DNA of 64,000 nt from CAVSWT01 sp963731745. Lineage in GTDB: Bacteria > Bacteroidota > Ignavibacteria > Ignavibacteriales > Ignavibacteriaceae. The notes beneath the pieces are model-generated. The model worked only from the letters and a program-made list of their open reading frames with translations. It searched no databases and was not told the origin of the DNA. Positions 17,262-26,393 of this stretch are shown here, one piece after another. Positions within the stretch are counted from its first letter, which is position 1, and the number at the start of each line of letters is the position of its first letter. Location of the stretch: assembly GCA_963731745.1 (NCBI GenBank), contig CAVSWT010000013.1, positions 1-64,000 on the forward strand, read 5' to 3'. Both the position numbers and the translations under genes were made by a program.

Positions 17262-17993
17262 ATGATTGAAATTAAAAATTTATATAAAAGTTTCGGCAGC
17301 AAAAAAGTTCTTCGTGGAATTAATTTAAAAATTGAGGCTGGAGAAACTCTTGTAATTATTGGTAAAAGCGGTGAAGGTAAAAGCGTTTTATTGAAGCATA
17401 TTTTGCGGCTGTTGATTCCCGATTCAGGCGAAGTTTATATTGAAGGACAGTTATTAAGTGAATTAAATATTAAACAACTATATGAAATTAGAAAGAAATT
17501 CGGTTTTTTGTTTCAAGGGGCAGCGCTTTTTGATTCGATGACTGTTGCAGAAAATATTAGCCTTCCATTGGTGGAAAATAAAAATGGATTTCCGGTTGAA
17601 AATATTGATGAAATTGTAAAAGAAAAATTATCTTTGGTTGGATTACCCGGAATCGAAAATTTAAAACCGGCTGAACTTTCCGGTGGAATGAAAAAAAGAG
17701 TTGGTCTGGCTCGAGCCTTAGTTACAAATCCGGATTATATTCTTTATGATGAACCAACTACAGGACTTGATCCAATCATGTCAGATTCTATCGACAATAT
17801 GATTAAAGAATTAAGCGAAAAATTAAATGTTACTTCCGTAGTAGTAACGCATGATATGTATAGTGTTAAAAATGTAGCCGATAAAGTCGCAATGATGTTT
17901 GAAGGTAAAATTTATTTTGTTGGAACTCCACAGCAGCTTTTGGATTCAAAAGATGAAGTTATTTTGGATTTTATAAAAAGAACAAGCAGATAA
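17262..17993 (+). CDS. mlaF: ABC transporter ATPase, MlaF-like (lipid trafficking)
   Basis: 243 residues, complete ATP-binding subunit. Walker A is IIGKSGEGKSVLL, the Q-loop LFQGAALFDSMTV, the signature LSGGMKKRVGLARAL, Walker B YILYDEPTTGLDP and the H-loop VVTHDM. The sequence IGKSGEGKSVLLKHI, the ALFDSLTV-type Q-loop and GGMKKRVGLARA are typical of MlaF/Ttg2A, which power phospholipid movement between the membranes with MlaE and MlaD. The MlaE and MlaD partners normally beside it are not here. It stands alone, so the permease must be encoded elsewhere or the gene has been separated from its operon. Confidence 0.85.
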   Translation: MIEIKNLYKSFGSKKVLRGINLKIEAGETLVIIGKSGEGKSVLLKHILRLLIPDSGEVYIEGQLLSELNIKQLYEIRKKFGFLFQGAALFDSMTVAENISLPLVENKNGFPVENIDEIVKEKLSLVGLPGIENLKPAELSGGMKKRVGLARALVTNPDYILYDEPTTGLDPIMSDSIDNMIKELSEKLNVTSVVVTHDMYSVKNVADKVAMMFEGKIYFVGTPQQLLDSKDEVILDFIKRTSR

Positions 17994-18090
17994 TCTTTTT
18001 CCCAAAAATGCCTATACTTTAAATCACACCAATTTAAAAATGTTCTATTTACTTTTGCCTTGAGACTTAATTTCAAACAGCAGTATTAAG

Positions 18091-18158
18091 ACCCGTAAAC
18101 GTCAATGAGTTATTTGTGTAGAGGTAAAGCTAATGAATGATTATGACCGTTTACGGGT
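18091..18158. repeat. long inverted repeat with ~40-base loop
   Basis: ACCCGTAAACGTCA (18091-18104) faces TGACCGTTTACGGGT (18144-18158). The arms are complementary over 14 pairs with one bulged base. There is no T-tract next to it, so it is not a simple terminator. It lies between the MlaF-like gene and the anti-sigma-like gene. Possible roles are a regulatory hairpin, a small RNA or a mobile-element relic. Confidence 0.5.
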
Positions 18159-18226
18159 TGCATTTTATCCCATCTTTACTTTCCTTTTGACTATAAAAAA
18201 TCTTCAGTTTTAATATTTAGCAAATT

Positions 18227-19355
18227 ATGGATGTTCCTTTCCAGACATCTGATGATTCAAATAATCATCTTACAACAGAAGCATTAACTTCTTATATAAA
18301 TTATTTTGACCAATTAGCACAGTATGAAACGGAACATATCTCCAGCCATCTTGCAACATGTAATGAATGTAGAATTTTATATGAAGAAATTTTTGACCGC
18401 ATATTAAATAATTCTCATAACAAACATTCCTTAAGCCTTTTTAACAACAGCCTTTCTTCAACAGAGTCAGATGAAGTTACATTTGAAGACATATCAAATA
18501 ATTTTCGTTTAACCATTTATAAAAATGACGCGAAAGAATTTATATTAATATTTAATCTTATTCCTCATTCAGTTCATAATAATATGATTGGGATAACTAT
18601 TCATGAATTGCATAAGACATTCCGATTTTTAAATGTGGACGTTAAGAAAGAATATAAAATAGATTTGCCGGTTGAAACATCAATCAGTTCTATTACGGAA
18701 ATTGCTGTTGATATATTAATAACAACCAGCAGAACAACACTGCCTCAAAAAGCTGAACATCGCTTCACATTAGTTACTTTTATATCACTACTTTTTATTT
18801 GCGGAGTTTTAATATTTGCGCTCATTTATTTTTTTTCAAACAAGGATGAAAATAATAACAATGAAGTAATATTAATGTCTCACACAAGAAAAGAGATGAT
18901 TGAACCGGAAAAATATAATAAACAGAAAAATGAGAATGAGAATATTTCACAACCATCTGATTCAGCACTATCTTCGGAATTTGATTCAACCGCTATAGCT
19001 GATTCATTATTTAATATAAATCCGGAAGATGTGTATGTTCAAAATGATTATTCATCAAACTATATTTTAGATAAAAATGTTAATGTAATTGACGCTTCCG
19101 GACGGGGAGTAAAAATTATTTCTCCTAAAACAAATGATACTTTGTCAAATTCAATTAAATTAAGGTGGATTGATACTGAAAAAAATAGAGCGTATCGTAT
19201 TAATATTACCGACAATAAAAATCATATAATGTATGAAACTTCCATTCGTGGTAATGATCTAATTTATTCAGGCAAGATTGAAACCCGGACTTTATTATTG
19301 GAATATTCTTGTTGATAATCAGTTGAAGCAGTGCAGCAAATTTTATATTAAATAG
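18227..19355 (+). pseudogene. zf-HC2 anti-sigma-like membrane protein, frameshifted near the C-terminus
   Basis: N-terminal zinc-finger (zf-HC2) with H-x3-C-x2-C (HLATCNEC, about residues 42-49), a single membrane segment at about residues 186-206 (TFISLLFICGVLIFALIYFF), then an acidic linker and a fibronectin-like domain (VKIISPKTNDTLSNSIKLRW). The frame stops at 19315, but the shifted frame from 19287 continues GLYYWNILVDNQ and QCSKFYIK to TAG 19353, the expected ending of this domain. One extra base in 19280-19288 explains it. The restored length is about 375 residues. No sigma factor gene is adjacent. Expected role: sensing or anti-sigma function at the inner membrane. Confidence 0.65.
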
Positions 19356-19392
19356 AGAGAGCAATTATTTTTTCAAATATCTTTTCCTGGTT

Positions 19393-20530
19393 ATGACTAT
19401 AAATAAAATATTATTTATCGCCGAAGGACAATTAGGAGATTTATTGCTACTTACCCCTGCAATTAAAGCAGTAAAAAATAAATTTAAAAATGCTTCCATT
19501 TCTTTTTTAATAATACAAAGGAGAATGGAAGATTTTAATGTTGATCAGCTTATTTCATTTAAAGATGTTTTAATCAATAATCAAAAAAACGCGCTTTTCA
19601 ATAATCCCAATATTTCTGAAATCTTTATAGTTAACCACAACGCACTTAAGGCTGTTAAAGGTTTAAAGAAAATAAAATTTGAAATTCAGATAATTAATTT
19701 CATCAAACAGAAAAAATTTGATGCAGTTATTTGCACATTTCCGCACGACCGGTTTCTGCTCTGGTCTTATTTTTCAAAGGCAAAAATTAGAATTGGTCAA
19801 GCCGGTCAGGCTTTTTCATTTCTATTAAGTAATCAGGTTAAAAAAACCAAAGAGGATTCAGGAGTTTTAAATTATTATTTGGAATTAGTGAAAGATTTGG
19901 GAGTAAAAGCTGAAAGCTATGAAACAGAATTTTTTCCGAGTGAGGAATCAAAAACATGGGCTGAAAAGTTTATAGCAGGAAATAATCTGAAAATTGATAA
20001 TCAAAAATTAATCGCTATACATCCGGGAGCCAGCGGCAACTATAAAATTTGGCCGCCTGAAAATTTTGCAGTCTTGATTAAAAAAATTATTTCAAATAAA
20101 AACATGGATATTATTCTGTGCTTTGGAAATAGTGATTTATCAATTGTAAATCAGATCAAAAATATTATTGATGAAAGTATTCAATAAAAAGCTCATTTAT
20201 TTAAATACGGGAAATGATTTAGATAAACTATCTTCTTTATTCAAGAAATGTGATTTAGTAGTAACAAATGATTCAGGCCCGCGTCATTTAGCAGTTGCAA
20301 GCGGGTCACCAAATTTAACTTTGTTTAGGAAATACCATGATAAAGCTTGGAAGATTTATCCTGAAAATAATTTTACTTCCACGATACAATCCCAAAATAA
20401 ATGCAATTTTTGCAATGAGAACGAATGCAATGATAAAATACCACCCGGTGAAATTTTTGGTTCCTATTGTATGAGAGAAATTGGGGTTGACGATGTTTTT
20501 GATAAAGTAAACGAATTGAGCTCACAATGA
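19393..20530 (+). pseudogene. glycosyltransferase family 9 (heptosyltransferase-like), frameshifted
   Basis: The first frame (19393-20187) carries ILFIAEGQLGDLLLLTPAIK, the family-9 N-terminal motif G-x-x-G-D-x-x-x-x-x-P, and LIAIHPGASGNYKIWPPENF. It stops after DESIQ. The second frame supplies KKLIYLNTGNDLDKLSSLFK and the donor-site motif VVTNDSGPRHLAVASGSP, ending at 20530. An extra base at about 20182 (C in ATTCAAT) joins them into about 378 residues, the usual length for heptosyltransferases of LPS core assembly. The 3' part also has a Cys-rich stretch (CNFCNENEC). All key motifs survive, so a sequencing error is plausible. Confidence 0.8.
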
Positions 20531-20628
20531 TTTTTGCAATCCTTGTCTCTGCCATTTGAAATAAATAACTTCGATATAAAAGATTTCTTATAATCGTTAG
20601 AATTAAAAAAAGAAAAAGGAGTTTATCC

Positions 20629-22059
20629 ATGCCTAATCAAATCGGTAAAAAAAGAGAATTAAGTTTTTTTGAAGATGTAGTAAACTATTTTGACAGCGCC
20701 GCAAAGTTTACAAAATATCCAAAAGGTTTGCTTGATCAAATAAAATATTGCAATAGTATTTACAGAATGAAATTTCCGGTGCGGGTTAAAGATGACATTC
20801 ACGTAATTACAGCGTATCGTGTCGAACATAGTCATCACAAGCTGCCGGTAAAAGGGGGAATTAGATACAGTCTTTCAGTCAACCAAGATGAAGTTATGGC
20901 TTTGGCAGCTTTAATGACTTATAAATGTGCCGTCGTTAATGTTCCGTTCGGCGGGGCGAAAGGTGGTGTTCAAATTGATCCTAAAGCATATAATGATATT
21001 GAACTTGAGCATATTACCCGAAGGTATACGGCAGAATTAATTAAGAAAAATTTTATTGGTCCTGGTATTGATGTTCCAGCACCTGACTATGGAACTAGCG
21101 CAAAAGAAATGGCATGGATTGCAGACACTTATTCTGCTTTTAATCCGGGTTCACTTGATGCAAGCGGATGTGTAACAGGTAAACCATTAAGTCAAGGTGG
21201 AATAATGGGAAGAACTGAAGCAACCGGAAGAGGAGTTTATTATGGAATTAGAGAAGCTGTCAGCAACTCCGAAGATATGAAAAAATTAAAATTAACGGCG
21301 GGGATTGAAGGAAAAAAAGTAATCATTCAAGCTTTAGGAAATGTTGGCTATCATTCAGCCAAGTTCTTACAGGCAGCCGGCGCAGTCATTGTCGGCATTG
21401 CAGAATATGAAGGCGCCATTTTTGATCCTAAAGGATTGGATGTTGACGAAGTTGTTAAACATAGAAAATCTACTGGCTCAATTTTAAATTTTAAAAAAGC
21501 ACGAAATATAAAACAGTCGAATAAAGCGTTAGAAATGGAATGTGATATACTAGTCCCCGCAGCATTAGAAAATCAAATAAACTCAGAAAATGCTTTAAAT
21601 ATAAAAGCAAAAATTGTTGCAGAAGCGGCAAACGGACCGGTAACGCCTGAAGCCGAAAAGATTTTAACAAAAAAAGGAATTATGATTATACCTGATTTGT
21701 ATTTAAATGCCGGCGGTGTAACGGTATCCTATTTTGAATGGCTAAAAAATTTATCACATGTACGATTTGGAAGAATGGGTAAGCGCTATGATGAACTTGT
21801 TAATAAAACAATTGTTAGTTCAATCGAAAACGCTATCGGAACAAAGTTAGATGATAAGGCAAAATTAGTTTTTACGCATGGCGCTGATGAAGGTGATTTG
21901 GTTAATTCAGGATTAGAAGAAACCATGGTATCTGCTTACAATGAAATTAGAGAAACCTTTAAGTCAAATAAAAAGATTATGGACTTAAGAACTGCAGCAT
22001 TTGTACTTGCTATAAATAAAATAGCGGACGCTTACTATTCTCTCGGGATATTTCCATAA
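20629..22059 (+). CDS. glutamate dehydrogenase, long (mitochondrial-like) type
   Basis: 476 residues, AAGGAG ribosome site upstream. The Glu/Leu/Phe/Val dehydrogenase fold is complete. The dimerisation domain has the substrate site LPVKGGIRYS and the catalytic Lys region PFGGAKGGVQIDP, followed by the Asp-containing PAPDYGTSAKEMAWI. The Rossmann domain has IIQALGNVGYHSAKFLQAAG and, after strand 2, IAEYEGAIFDPKGLD, then NAGGVTVSYFEW. The Rossmann region and the long C-terminal helix section resemble animal/plant-type hexameric GDH rather than E. coli GdhA. Reaction: glutamate + NAD(P)+ to 2-oxoglutarate + ammonium. It is one of four GDH paralogs within 15 kb, and the only one on the plus strand. 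Confidence 0.9.
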   Translation: MPNQIGKKRELSFFEDVVNYFDSAAKFTKYPKGLLDQIKYCNSIYRMKFPVRVKDDIHVITAYRVEHSHHKLPVKGGIRYSLSVNQDEVMALAALMTYKCAVVNVPFGGAKGGVQIDPKAYNDIELEHITRRYTAELIKKNFIGPGIDVPAPDYGTSAKEMAWIADTYSAFNPGSLDASGCVTGKPLSQGGIMGRTEATGRGVYYGIREAVSNSEDMKKLKLTAGIEGKKVIIQALGNVGYHSAKFLQAAGAVIVGIAEYEGAIFDPKGLDVDEVVKHRKSTGSILNFKKARNIKQSNKALEMECDILVPAALENQINSENALNIKAKIVAEAANGPVTPEAEKILTKKGIMIIPDLYLNAGGVTVSYFEWLKNLSHVRFGRMGKRYDELVNKTIVSSIENAIGTKLDDKAKLVFTHGADEGDLVNSGLEETMVSAYNEIRETFKSNKKIMDLRTAAFVLAINKIADAYYSLGIFP

Positions 22060-22148
22060 AATTTAAATGACATTCTTTCAGTTTATTATTAAATAAAATT
22101 TCTGAAAGATAAATCAAACTAAATATATTTGAATCTTTAAAGCTTTTA

Positions 22149-23015
22149 ATGAAAGAAAATGTTTTACAATTGCCGCAAGGAATTTCATCAGAAGAGGAAA
22201 ATAATTCTGGTGAAATAGTTATTTATGTCTATACTGCAAAAGCCGATTTCTTTAAAGGCAGATGCATTCTGAATAGAAATGCTTTCAGTCTGGTTATTTC
22301 AGGAGAAAAAACAATGCAGATTTCTGAAAAGAAAGTTTTTGTAAACGATAATGAAATTCATCTACTTTCAGCAGGTAATTGCATCGCTTCAATTGATTTA
22401 TCAAAAAGAAAAGAATTTAAAAGCGTATTAATGTTTTTTAGTGAAGAAGTGCTCACTACATTTCAAGTAAAATATGCCAAAGTAATTAATCAGCATAAAT
22501 CTAAAATCAAAAGTAAAACAGAATCATATATTTCATTTCCAAAAGATGAATTTATTAATAATTACATTTTATCATTGATATTCATGTTAAAGGAAAGTGT
22601 ATCAAAGTCTATGAAGCAATTAAAATTTGAAGAATTGATGCTTTATCTTTTAGAAAAACATCCAAAAGAAATATTTTCTTTTATGACTCTTACAAAAGTT
22701 GATTTTGACGACACTGAACTAAAAAGAATAATCGAAACAAATATCACTGGAAATCTCACTCTAACGGATTTAGCATTTCTGTGTAACATCAGTTTATCAA
22801 CTTTTAAAAGAAGATTTATAAAAATTTATGGAATCGCCCCTCAGAAATGGATACTGAAACGAAGAATGGAAATTGCTGCTGATTTATTAAAGAACCGTAA
22901 GATAAAACCAGGCGAAGTTTTTCATCAAGTCGGTTATGCAAATCATTCCAGCTTCTCCCAATCATTTAAGCAATCATTCGGAATTACCCCAAAAGAATAC
23001 CAATTGAAAATTTGA
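22149..23015 (+). CDS. AraC family transcriptional regulator
   Basis: 288 residues. The N-terminal ~170 residues form a beta-rich sensing region (FKGRCILNRNAFSLVISGEK, NEIHLLSAGNCIASIDLS). The C-terminal ~95 residues are the double helix-turn-helix of AraC/XylS proteins: first HTH LTLTDLAFLCNISLSTFKRR, then PQKWILKRRMEIAADLL and the second HTH GEVFHQVGYANHSSFSQSFK with FGITPKEYQ. It probably controls neighbouring genes, either the GDH just upstream (90 bases) or the downstream SnoaL-like gene, but no operator was identified. Confidence 0.88.
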   Translation: MKENVLQLPQGISSEEENNSGEIVIYVYTAKADFFKGRCILNRNAFSLVISGEKTMQISEKKVFVNDNEIHLLSAGNCIASIDLSKRKEFKSVLMFFSEEVLTTFQVKYAKVINQHKSKIKSKTESYISFPKDEFINNYILSLIFMLKESVSKSMKQLKFEELMLYLLEKHPKEIFSFMTLTKVDFDDTELKRIIETNITGNLTLTDLAFLCNISLSTFKRRFIKIYGIAPQKWILKRRMEIAADLLKNRKIKPGEVFHQVGYANHSSFSQSFKQSFGITPKEYQLKI

Positions 23016-23106
23016 CCTTCTAAAAACAATCTTTGGCCTTTTAGCCTTAACCGAATTAATATTATGAGTTTATTTTTTGTCATCAAAAAAAAAACATGAG
23101 GAACAT

Positions 23107-23526
23107 ATGAAAAATATTCTTGATCAAAATAAAGAAATAGTCAAGCGATTTAACAAAGAATACATTGAAGAAGGAAAAAGTACCGTCTTGGATGCATTAG
23201 TCTCGAATGAAGTAATTAATCATTCGGCACCAGCAGGCATGCCGTCTGGAAAGGAAAGTATTTCAAATTTTTTAAACGGAGTTTTGAGAACAGGTTTTCC
23301 TGACTTAAGAGTTGAAATCCTTGAACAAATTGCTGAAAGAGATTTAGTTACAACAAGAAAAAAAATTATTGGTACACATACGGGAGAAATATTTGGTATC
23401 CTGCCTAGCAATAAAAAAGTTGAAATTAATGTAATTGATATTATTCGTTTAAAAGATGGGAAATATATTGAACATTGGGGCCAGAGTAATTTTTCTGATG
23501 TAATTGCTGAAATATCGAAGAAATAA
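23107..23526 (+). CDS. SnoaL-like ester cyclase/polyketide cyclase family protein
   Basis: 139 residues from ATG 23107, which has GAGGA five bases upstream. The longer frame starts at a TTG (23077) without a site. One SnoaL-type alpha+beta barrel: helix ILDQNKEIVKRFNKEYIEEG, the motif EVINHSAPAGMPSGKESISN, GFPDLRVEILEQIAERDLV, TRKKIIGTHTGEIFGI and IIRLKDGKYIEHWGQSNF. Members include cyclases, isomerases and many proteins of unknown role. It lies 35 bases ahead of the CreD-like gene. Confidence 0.8.
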   Translation: MKNILDQNKEIVKRFNKEYIEEGKSTVLDALVSNEVINHSAPAGMPSGKESISNFLNGVLRTGFPDLRVEILEQIAERDLVTTRKKIIGTHTGEIFGILPSNKKVEINVIDIIRLKDGKYIEHWGQSNFSDVIAEISKK

Positions 23527-23561
23527 AAAACAACCCAATTTCGGTTAAGAAAATTCAATCA

Positions 23562-24797
23562 TTGGTAACCGAAAGACAAATAAACCGCGAAATGGTTACT
23601 AAAGAAATCAATCAAAACTGGGCTGGTGCTCAAATAGTTGGCGGCCCTATTCTTTCGATTCTTGATAAACAATGGACTGAAAACCATGAAGGAATTAAAG
23701 TTAAACAAGAAAATAAATATTTTCTTCTGCCTGAAAATCTTAAAATAGAATCAAAAGTTTATCCGGAAAAAAAGCATAGAGGAATTTATGAGGTGATCAT
23801 TTATAAAACTGATCTTAAAATAAACGGTAGTTTTAATCTGCAAAATTTAGATAAAATTAGTTCTGCAGATTTGATTAAAAATACGGAAGAAAAATATCTA
23901 TCATTTAATGTATCCGATTTAAAAGGAATCGAAGATACAATCCTATTGGATTGGAATGGAAAGGCGAAAGAAGTCTATCCGGGATTAAAAGACAAAGAAG
24001 TATTCAAAAGCGGATTTTATACGAACGTTGATTTTAACAGTGGAGATACAAAATATAATTTTGAACTAACACTACACTTAAAAGGAAGCGAAAATTTAGA
24101 ATTTCTTCCAGTCGGAAAAATTACGGAAGTAAACATGAATTCCGTTTGGAATAATCCAAGCTACATGGGTGAGTTCCTTCCGTCAGCAAGCAACCAAAAA
24201 GATGGGGGTTTTAAAGCTGAATGGAAAATAAATCAATTCAACAGAAATTTCCCGCAAGAATGGTATAATAAAACTTACGAGCTGTATCCTTCTGCTTTTG
24301 GAGTGAAACTACTTATACCTGTTGACGAATACCAAAAGACTATGCGTACTTCAAAATATGGTATGATGATTGTCTTACTAACATTTGTTAGTTTTTTCAT
24401 GATTGAAATTTTTAGTAAAAAAGCTATACACCCAATCCAATATCTTTTGATTGGTTTGTCACTTGTAATTTTTTATTCGATTCTTCTTTCTTTATCAGAG
24501 TATATGAAATTTGAATATTCATATTTAATATCCGCTTTGCTTGTTATTGGATTAATAAGTTTTTATACCGCGAATGTATACTCAAAATCTAAACTAGGAA
24601 TCTTAATCGGCGGAATGTTAATTTTATTTTATGGATTTATGTACACAATTCTGCAAATGCAAGATTATTCTTTATTGTTAGGAAACATTGCATTATTTAT
24701 AATATTAGCAGGAATAATGTTTTTAACAAGAAAAATAAATTGGTACGATGTTTTAAATAGCGGAAGCAATAAAGCTGCAAAAGTAAAAGAAATTTAA
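23562..24797 (+). CDS. creD: CreD-like inner membrane protein, N-terminally shortened
   Basis: 411 residues read from TTG 23562. The sequence starts directly at TERQINREMVTKEINQNWAG and QIVGGPILSIL, which in CreD (cell-envelope integrity protein) follows an N-terminal membrane helix of 25-30 residues. That helix is missing here, and the open frame upstream (23523-23561) does not encode one. The periplasmic domain (YEVIIYKTDLKINGSFNLQ, GAGVK-like AFGVKLLIPVDEYQKTMRTS) and five C-terminal membrane segments (for example MMIVLLTFVSFFMIEIF, IQYLLIGLSLVIFYSILLSL) are intact. Either a deletion fused the SnoaL-like gene to a decapitated creD, or the real start was lost. Role in the family: envelope stress and colicin tolerance. 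Confidence 0.75.
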   Translation: MVTERQINREMVTKEINQNWAGAQIVGGPILSILDKQWTENHEGIKVKQENKYFLLPENLKIESKVYPEKKHRGIYEVIIYKTDLKINGSFNLQNLDKISSADLIKNTEEKYLSFNVSDLKGIEDTILLDWNGKAKEVYPGLKDKEVFKSGFYTNVDFNSGDTKYNFELTLHLKGSENLEFLPVGKITEVNMNSVWNNPSYMGEFLPSASNQKDGGFKAEWKINQFNRNFPQEWYNKTYELYPSAFGVKLLIPVDEYQKTMRTSKYGMMIVLLTFVSFFMIEIFSKKAIHPIQYLLIGLSLVIFYSILLSLSEYMKFEYSYLISALLVIGLISFYTANVYSKSKLGILIGGMLILFYGFMYTILQMQDYSLLLGNIALFIILAGIMFLTRKINWYDVLNSGSNKAAKVKEI

Positions 24798-24873
24798 ATT
24801 TTAAAATTTATAAAAAATGGTTGTGGTTAATGTTTAGTGTTTTTTTAATAACTAAAGAATATACTACAATTAA

Positions 24874-26121
24874 CTAAACCCAACCCCTTAATTTACAGGC
24901 TTCGGCAACTCTCGCGACGCCGACAATCATTGCACCTAATCGGGGATGAACATTTTTTTCTTTAACAGCTTCATAAACTCTATGATAAGCTTTTGTTAGT
25001 TTTTCATCCAGTCTTTTATGTATGGTTTCTTCATCCCAAAAGAATGAATATTTGTCCTGAACCATTTCGAAGTAGGAAACTGTAACGCCGCCGGCACTTG
25101 CAAGTATATCAGGAATAACATGCACTCCTTTTTTACTTAAGATTAAATCGGCTTCAGGAGTTGTGGGGCCATTTGCTAATTCACAAATTATTCTAGCTTT
25201 TATCTTTGAAGCATTATCCGCTGAAATTGCATTCTCCAATGCGGCGGGATAAAGCACATTAACATCAAGTTCCAAAAGTTCTTCGTGCTTGATTTCTTTT
25301 GCGCCTGGAAAATTTTTAACGGATCCAGTTTTTAATTTATGAGTAACTAATTCTTTGGAATCAAAACCATCGTCATTATAAATTGCGCCTCTAGAATCAC
25401 TAACGGCAACTAATTTTCCGCCATTTAAAATTTCATGATGTAGCAGGGCTGCTCTTTGCCCCGCATTGCCAAAACCTTGTATTGCAAATCTTCCTGTTGA
25501 ATCAACTCCTAATTCTTTACAAGCTTCTCTTACTGTAATTACGCCGCCCCGCGCAGTTGCGTCTCTTCGCCCTTCGGTTCCGCCCACTTGCGTTGGTTTA
25601 TCTGTCATAACCCCCGGCTGATGACTGTTCATAATAGTTTCATATTCATCCATCATCCAGGCCATTGTTTGAGGATTTGTATAAACATCAGGCGCTGGAA
25701 TATCTTTATCAACCCCAATATAAGGAGCGATTGCTCTTATATATTCTCTTGATAAATTTTCCAGTTCCCTATCCGACATAGATTTGGGATCACACTGAAC
25801 TCCCCCTTTACCGCCTCCAAGAGGTAAATCAACTACTGCTGTTTTCCAAGTCATCCAGCTTGCAAGCGCCCGAATCGTATCGACAGTTTCGTCCGGATGA
25901 AATCTGATACCGCCTTTGGCAGGACCCCTTGCGTAATTATATTGAATTCGATAGGCATGAAAAATTTTTACTTTCCCATTATCCATTTTAACATGAAGAG
26001 AAAAATTTATTTCTCGTTGCGGGCATGCTAGCAGATTGGTTGTTGCTTCATCAAGATTTAATAATTTAGCGGCTTCAAGTATCTGCTGCTGTGCAACTTT
26101 AAAAGAATTGTAAGATTCCAT
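24874..26121 (-). CDS. glutamate dehydrogenase, short (~415-residue) type
   Basis: 415 residues from ATG 26121 (AAGGA eight bases upstream). The frame extends to 26193, but that part overlaps the zinc-ribbon gene and is not needed. Landmarks: YNYARGPAKGGIRFHPDETV, catalytic Lys region LPLGGGKGGVQCDPK, DIPAPDVYTNPQTMAWMMDE, Rossmann GFGNAGQRAALLHHE followed by AVSDSRGAIYNDDGFD, and ASAGGVTVSYFEMVQD. Length and sequence match the archaeal/Gram-positive short GDH group. Cofactor specificity is not certain. It is the last gene of a probable operon: receiver-ATP-grasp protein, zinc ribbon, GDH, with a 10-base gap to the zinc ribbon. Confidence 0.9.
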   Translation of the reverse strand: MESYNSFKVAQQQILEAAKLLNLDEATTNLLACPQREINFSLHVKMDNGKVKIFHAYRIQYNYARGPAKGGIRFHPDETVDTIRALASWMTWKTAVVDLPLGGGKGGVQCDPKSMSDRELENLSREYIRAIAPYIGVDKDIPAPDVYTNPQTMAWMMDEYETIMNSHQPGVMTDKPTQVGGTEGRRDATARGGVITVREACKELGVDSTGRFAIQGFGNAGQRAALLHHEILNGGKLVAVSDSRGAIYNDDGFDSKELVTHKLKTGSVKNFPGAKEIKHEELLELDVNVLYPAALENAISADNASKIKARIICELANGPTTPEADLILSKKGVHVIPDILASAGGVTVSYFEMVQDKYSFFWDEETIHKRLDEKLTKAYHRVYEAVKEKNVHPRLGAMIVGVARVAEACKLRGWV

Positions 26122-26131
26122 TTTTAATTCC

Positions 26132-26347
26132 TTAGGATTTGTTTTTATCTTCATTCTCGCCGGAAGATTTTTTCTCATCATCGAAAACATCAAGGATAAT
26201 TCTGTACCAGCAATTTTTGCATGTTAATGCTCTATCAACACTTAATAATACTTGCTGCCACGGACTCAACTTTTGTCCGCAGTGCGGGCATGAATCAAAA
26301 ATCTTTTCATTTTCTCCTGGAATATTATTTTGTATCGGCATTTTCAT
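26132..26347 (-). CDS. small zinc-ribbon protein
   Basis: 71 residues with two Cys pairs: CPHCGQKL (about residues 20-27) and CKNC (about 43-46). This is a classic zinc ribbon with short acidic and Lys-rich tails. The start has a strong AGGGGG site. It lies 46 bases behind the ATP-grasp protein gene and 10 bases ahead of the short GDH, so all three are probably cotranscribed and the last two translationally coupled. No named family is recognised. A role as a metal-dependent adaptor for the neighbouring enzyme is only a suggestion. Confidence 0.75.
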   Translation of the reverse strand: MKMPIQNNIPGENEKIFDSCPHCGQKLSPWQQVLLSVDRALTCKNCWYRIILDVFDDEKKSSGENEDKNKS

Positions 26348-26393
26348 TTCCCCCTTATTTTAAGGGTTAAAATTTATTTTAATATATCTACGC

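Noticed and set aside
22074..22109. Inverted repeat TCTTTCAG/CTGAAAGA after the GDH at 20629
   Set aside because: Only eight pairs with a 20-base AT loop and no T-run; too weak to call a terminator.
26122..26193. 24-codon N-terminal extension of the short GDH
   Set aside because: Overlaps the zinc-ribbon gene, has no ribosome site, and exceeds the normal length of the family. ATG 26121 has AAGGA at the right distance.
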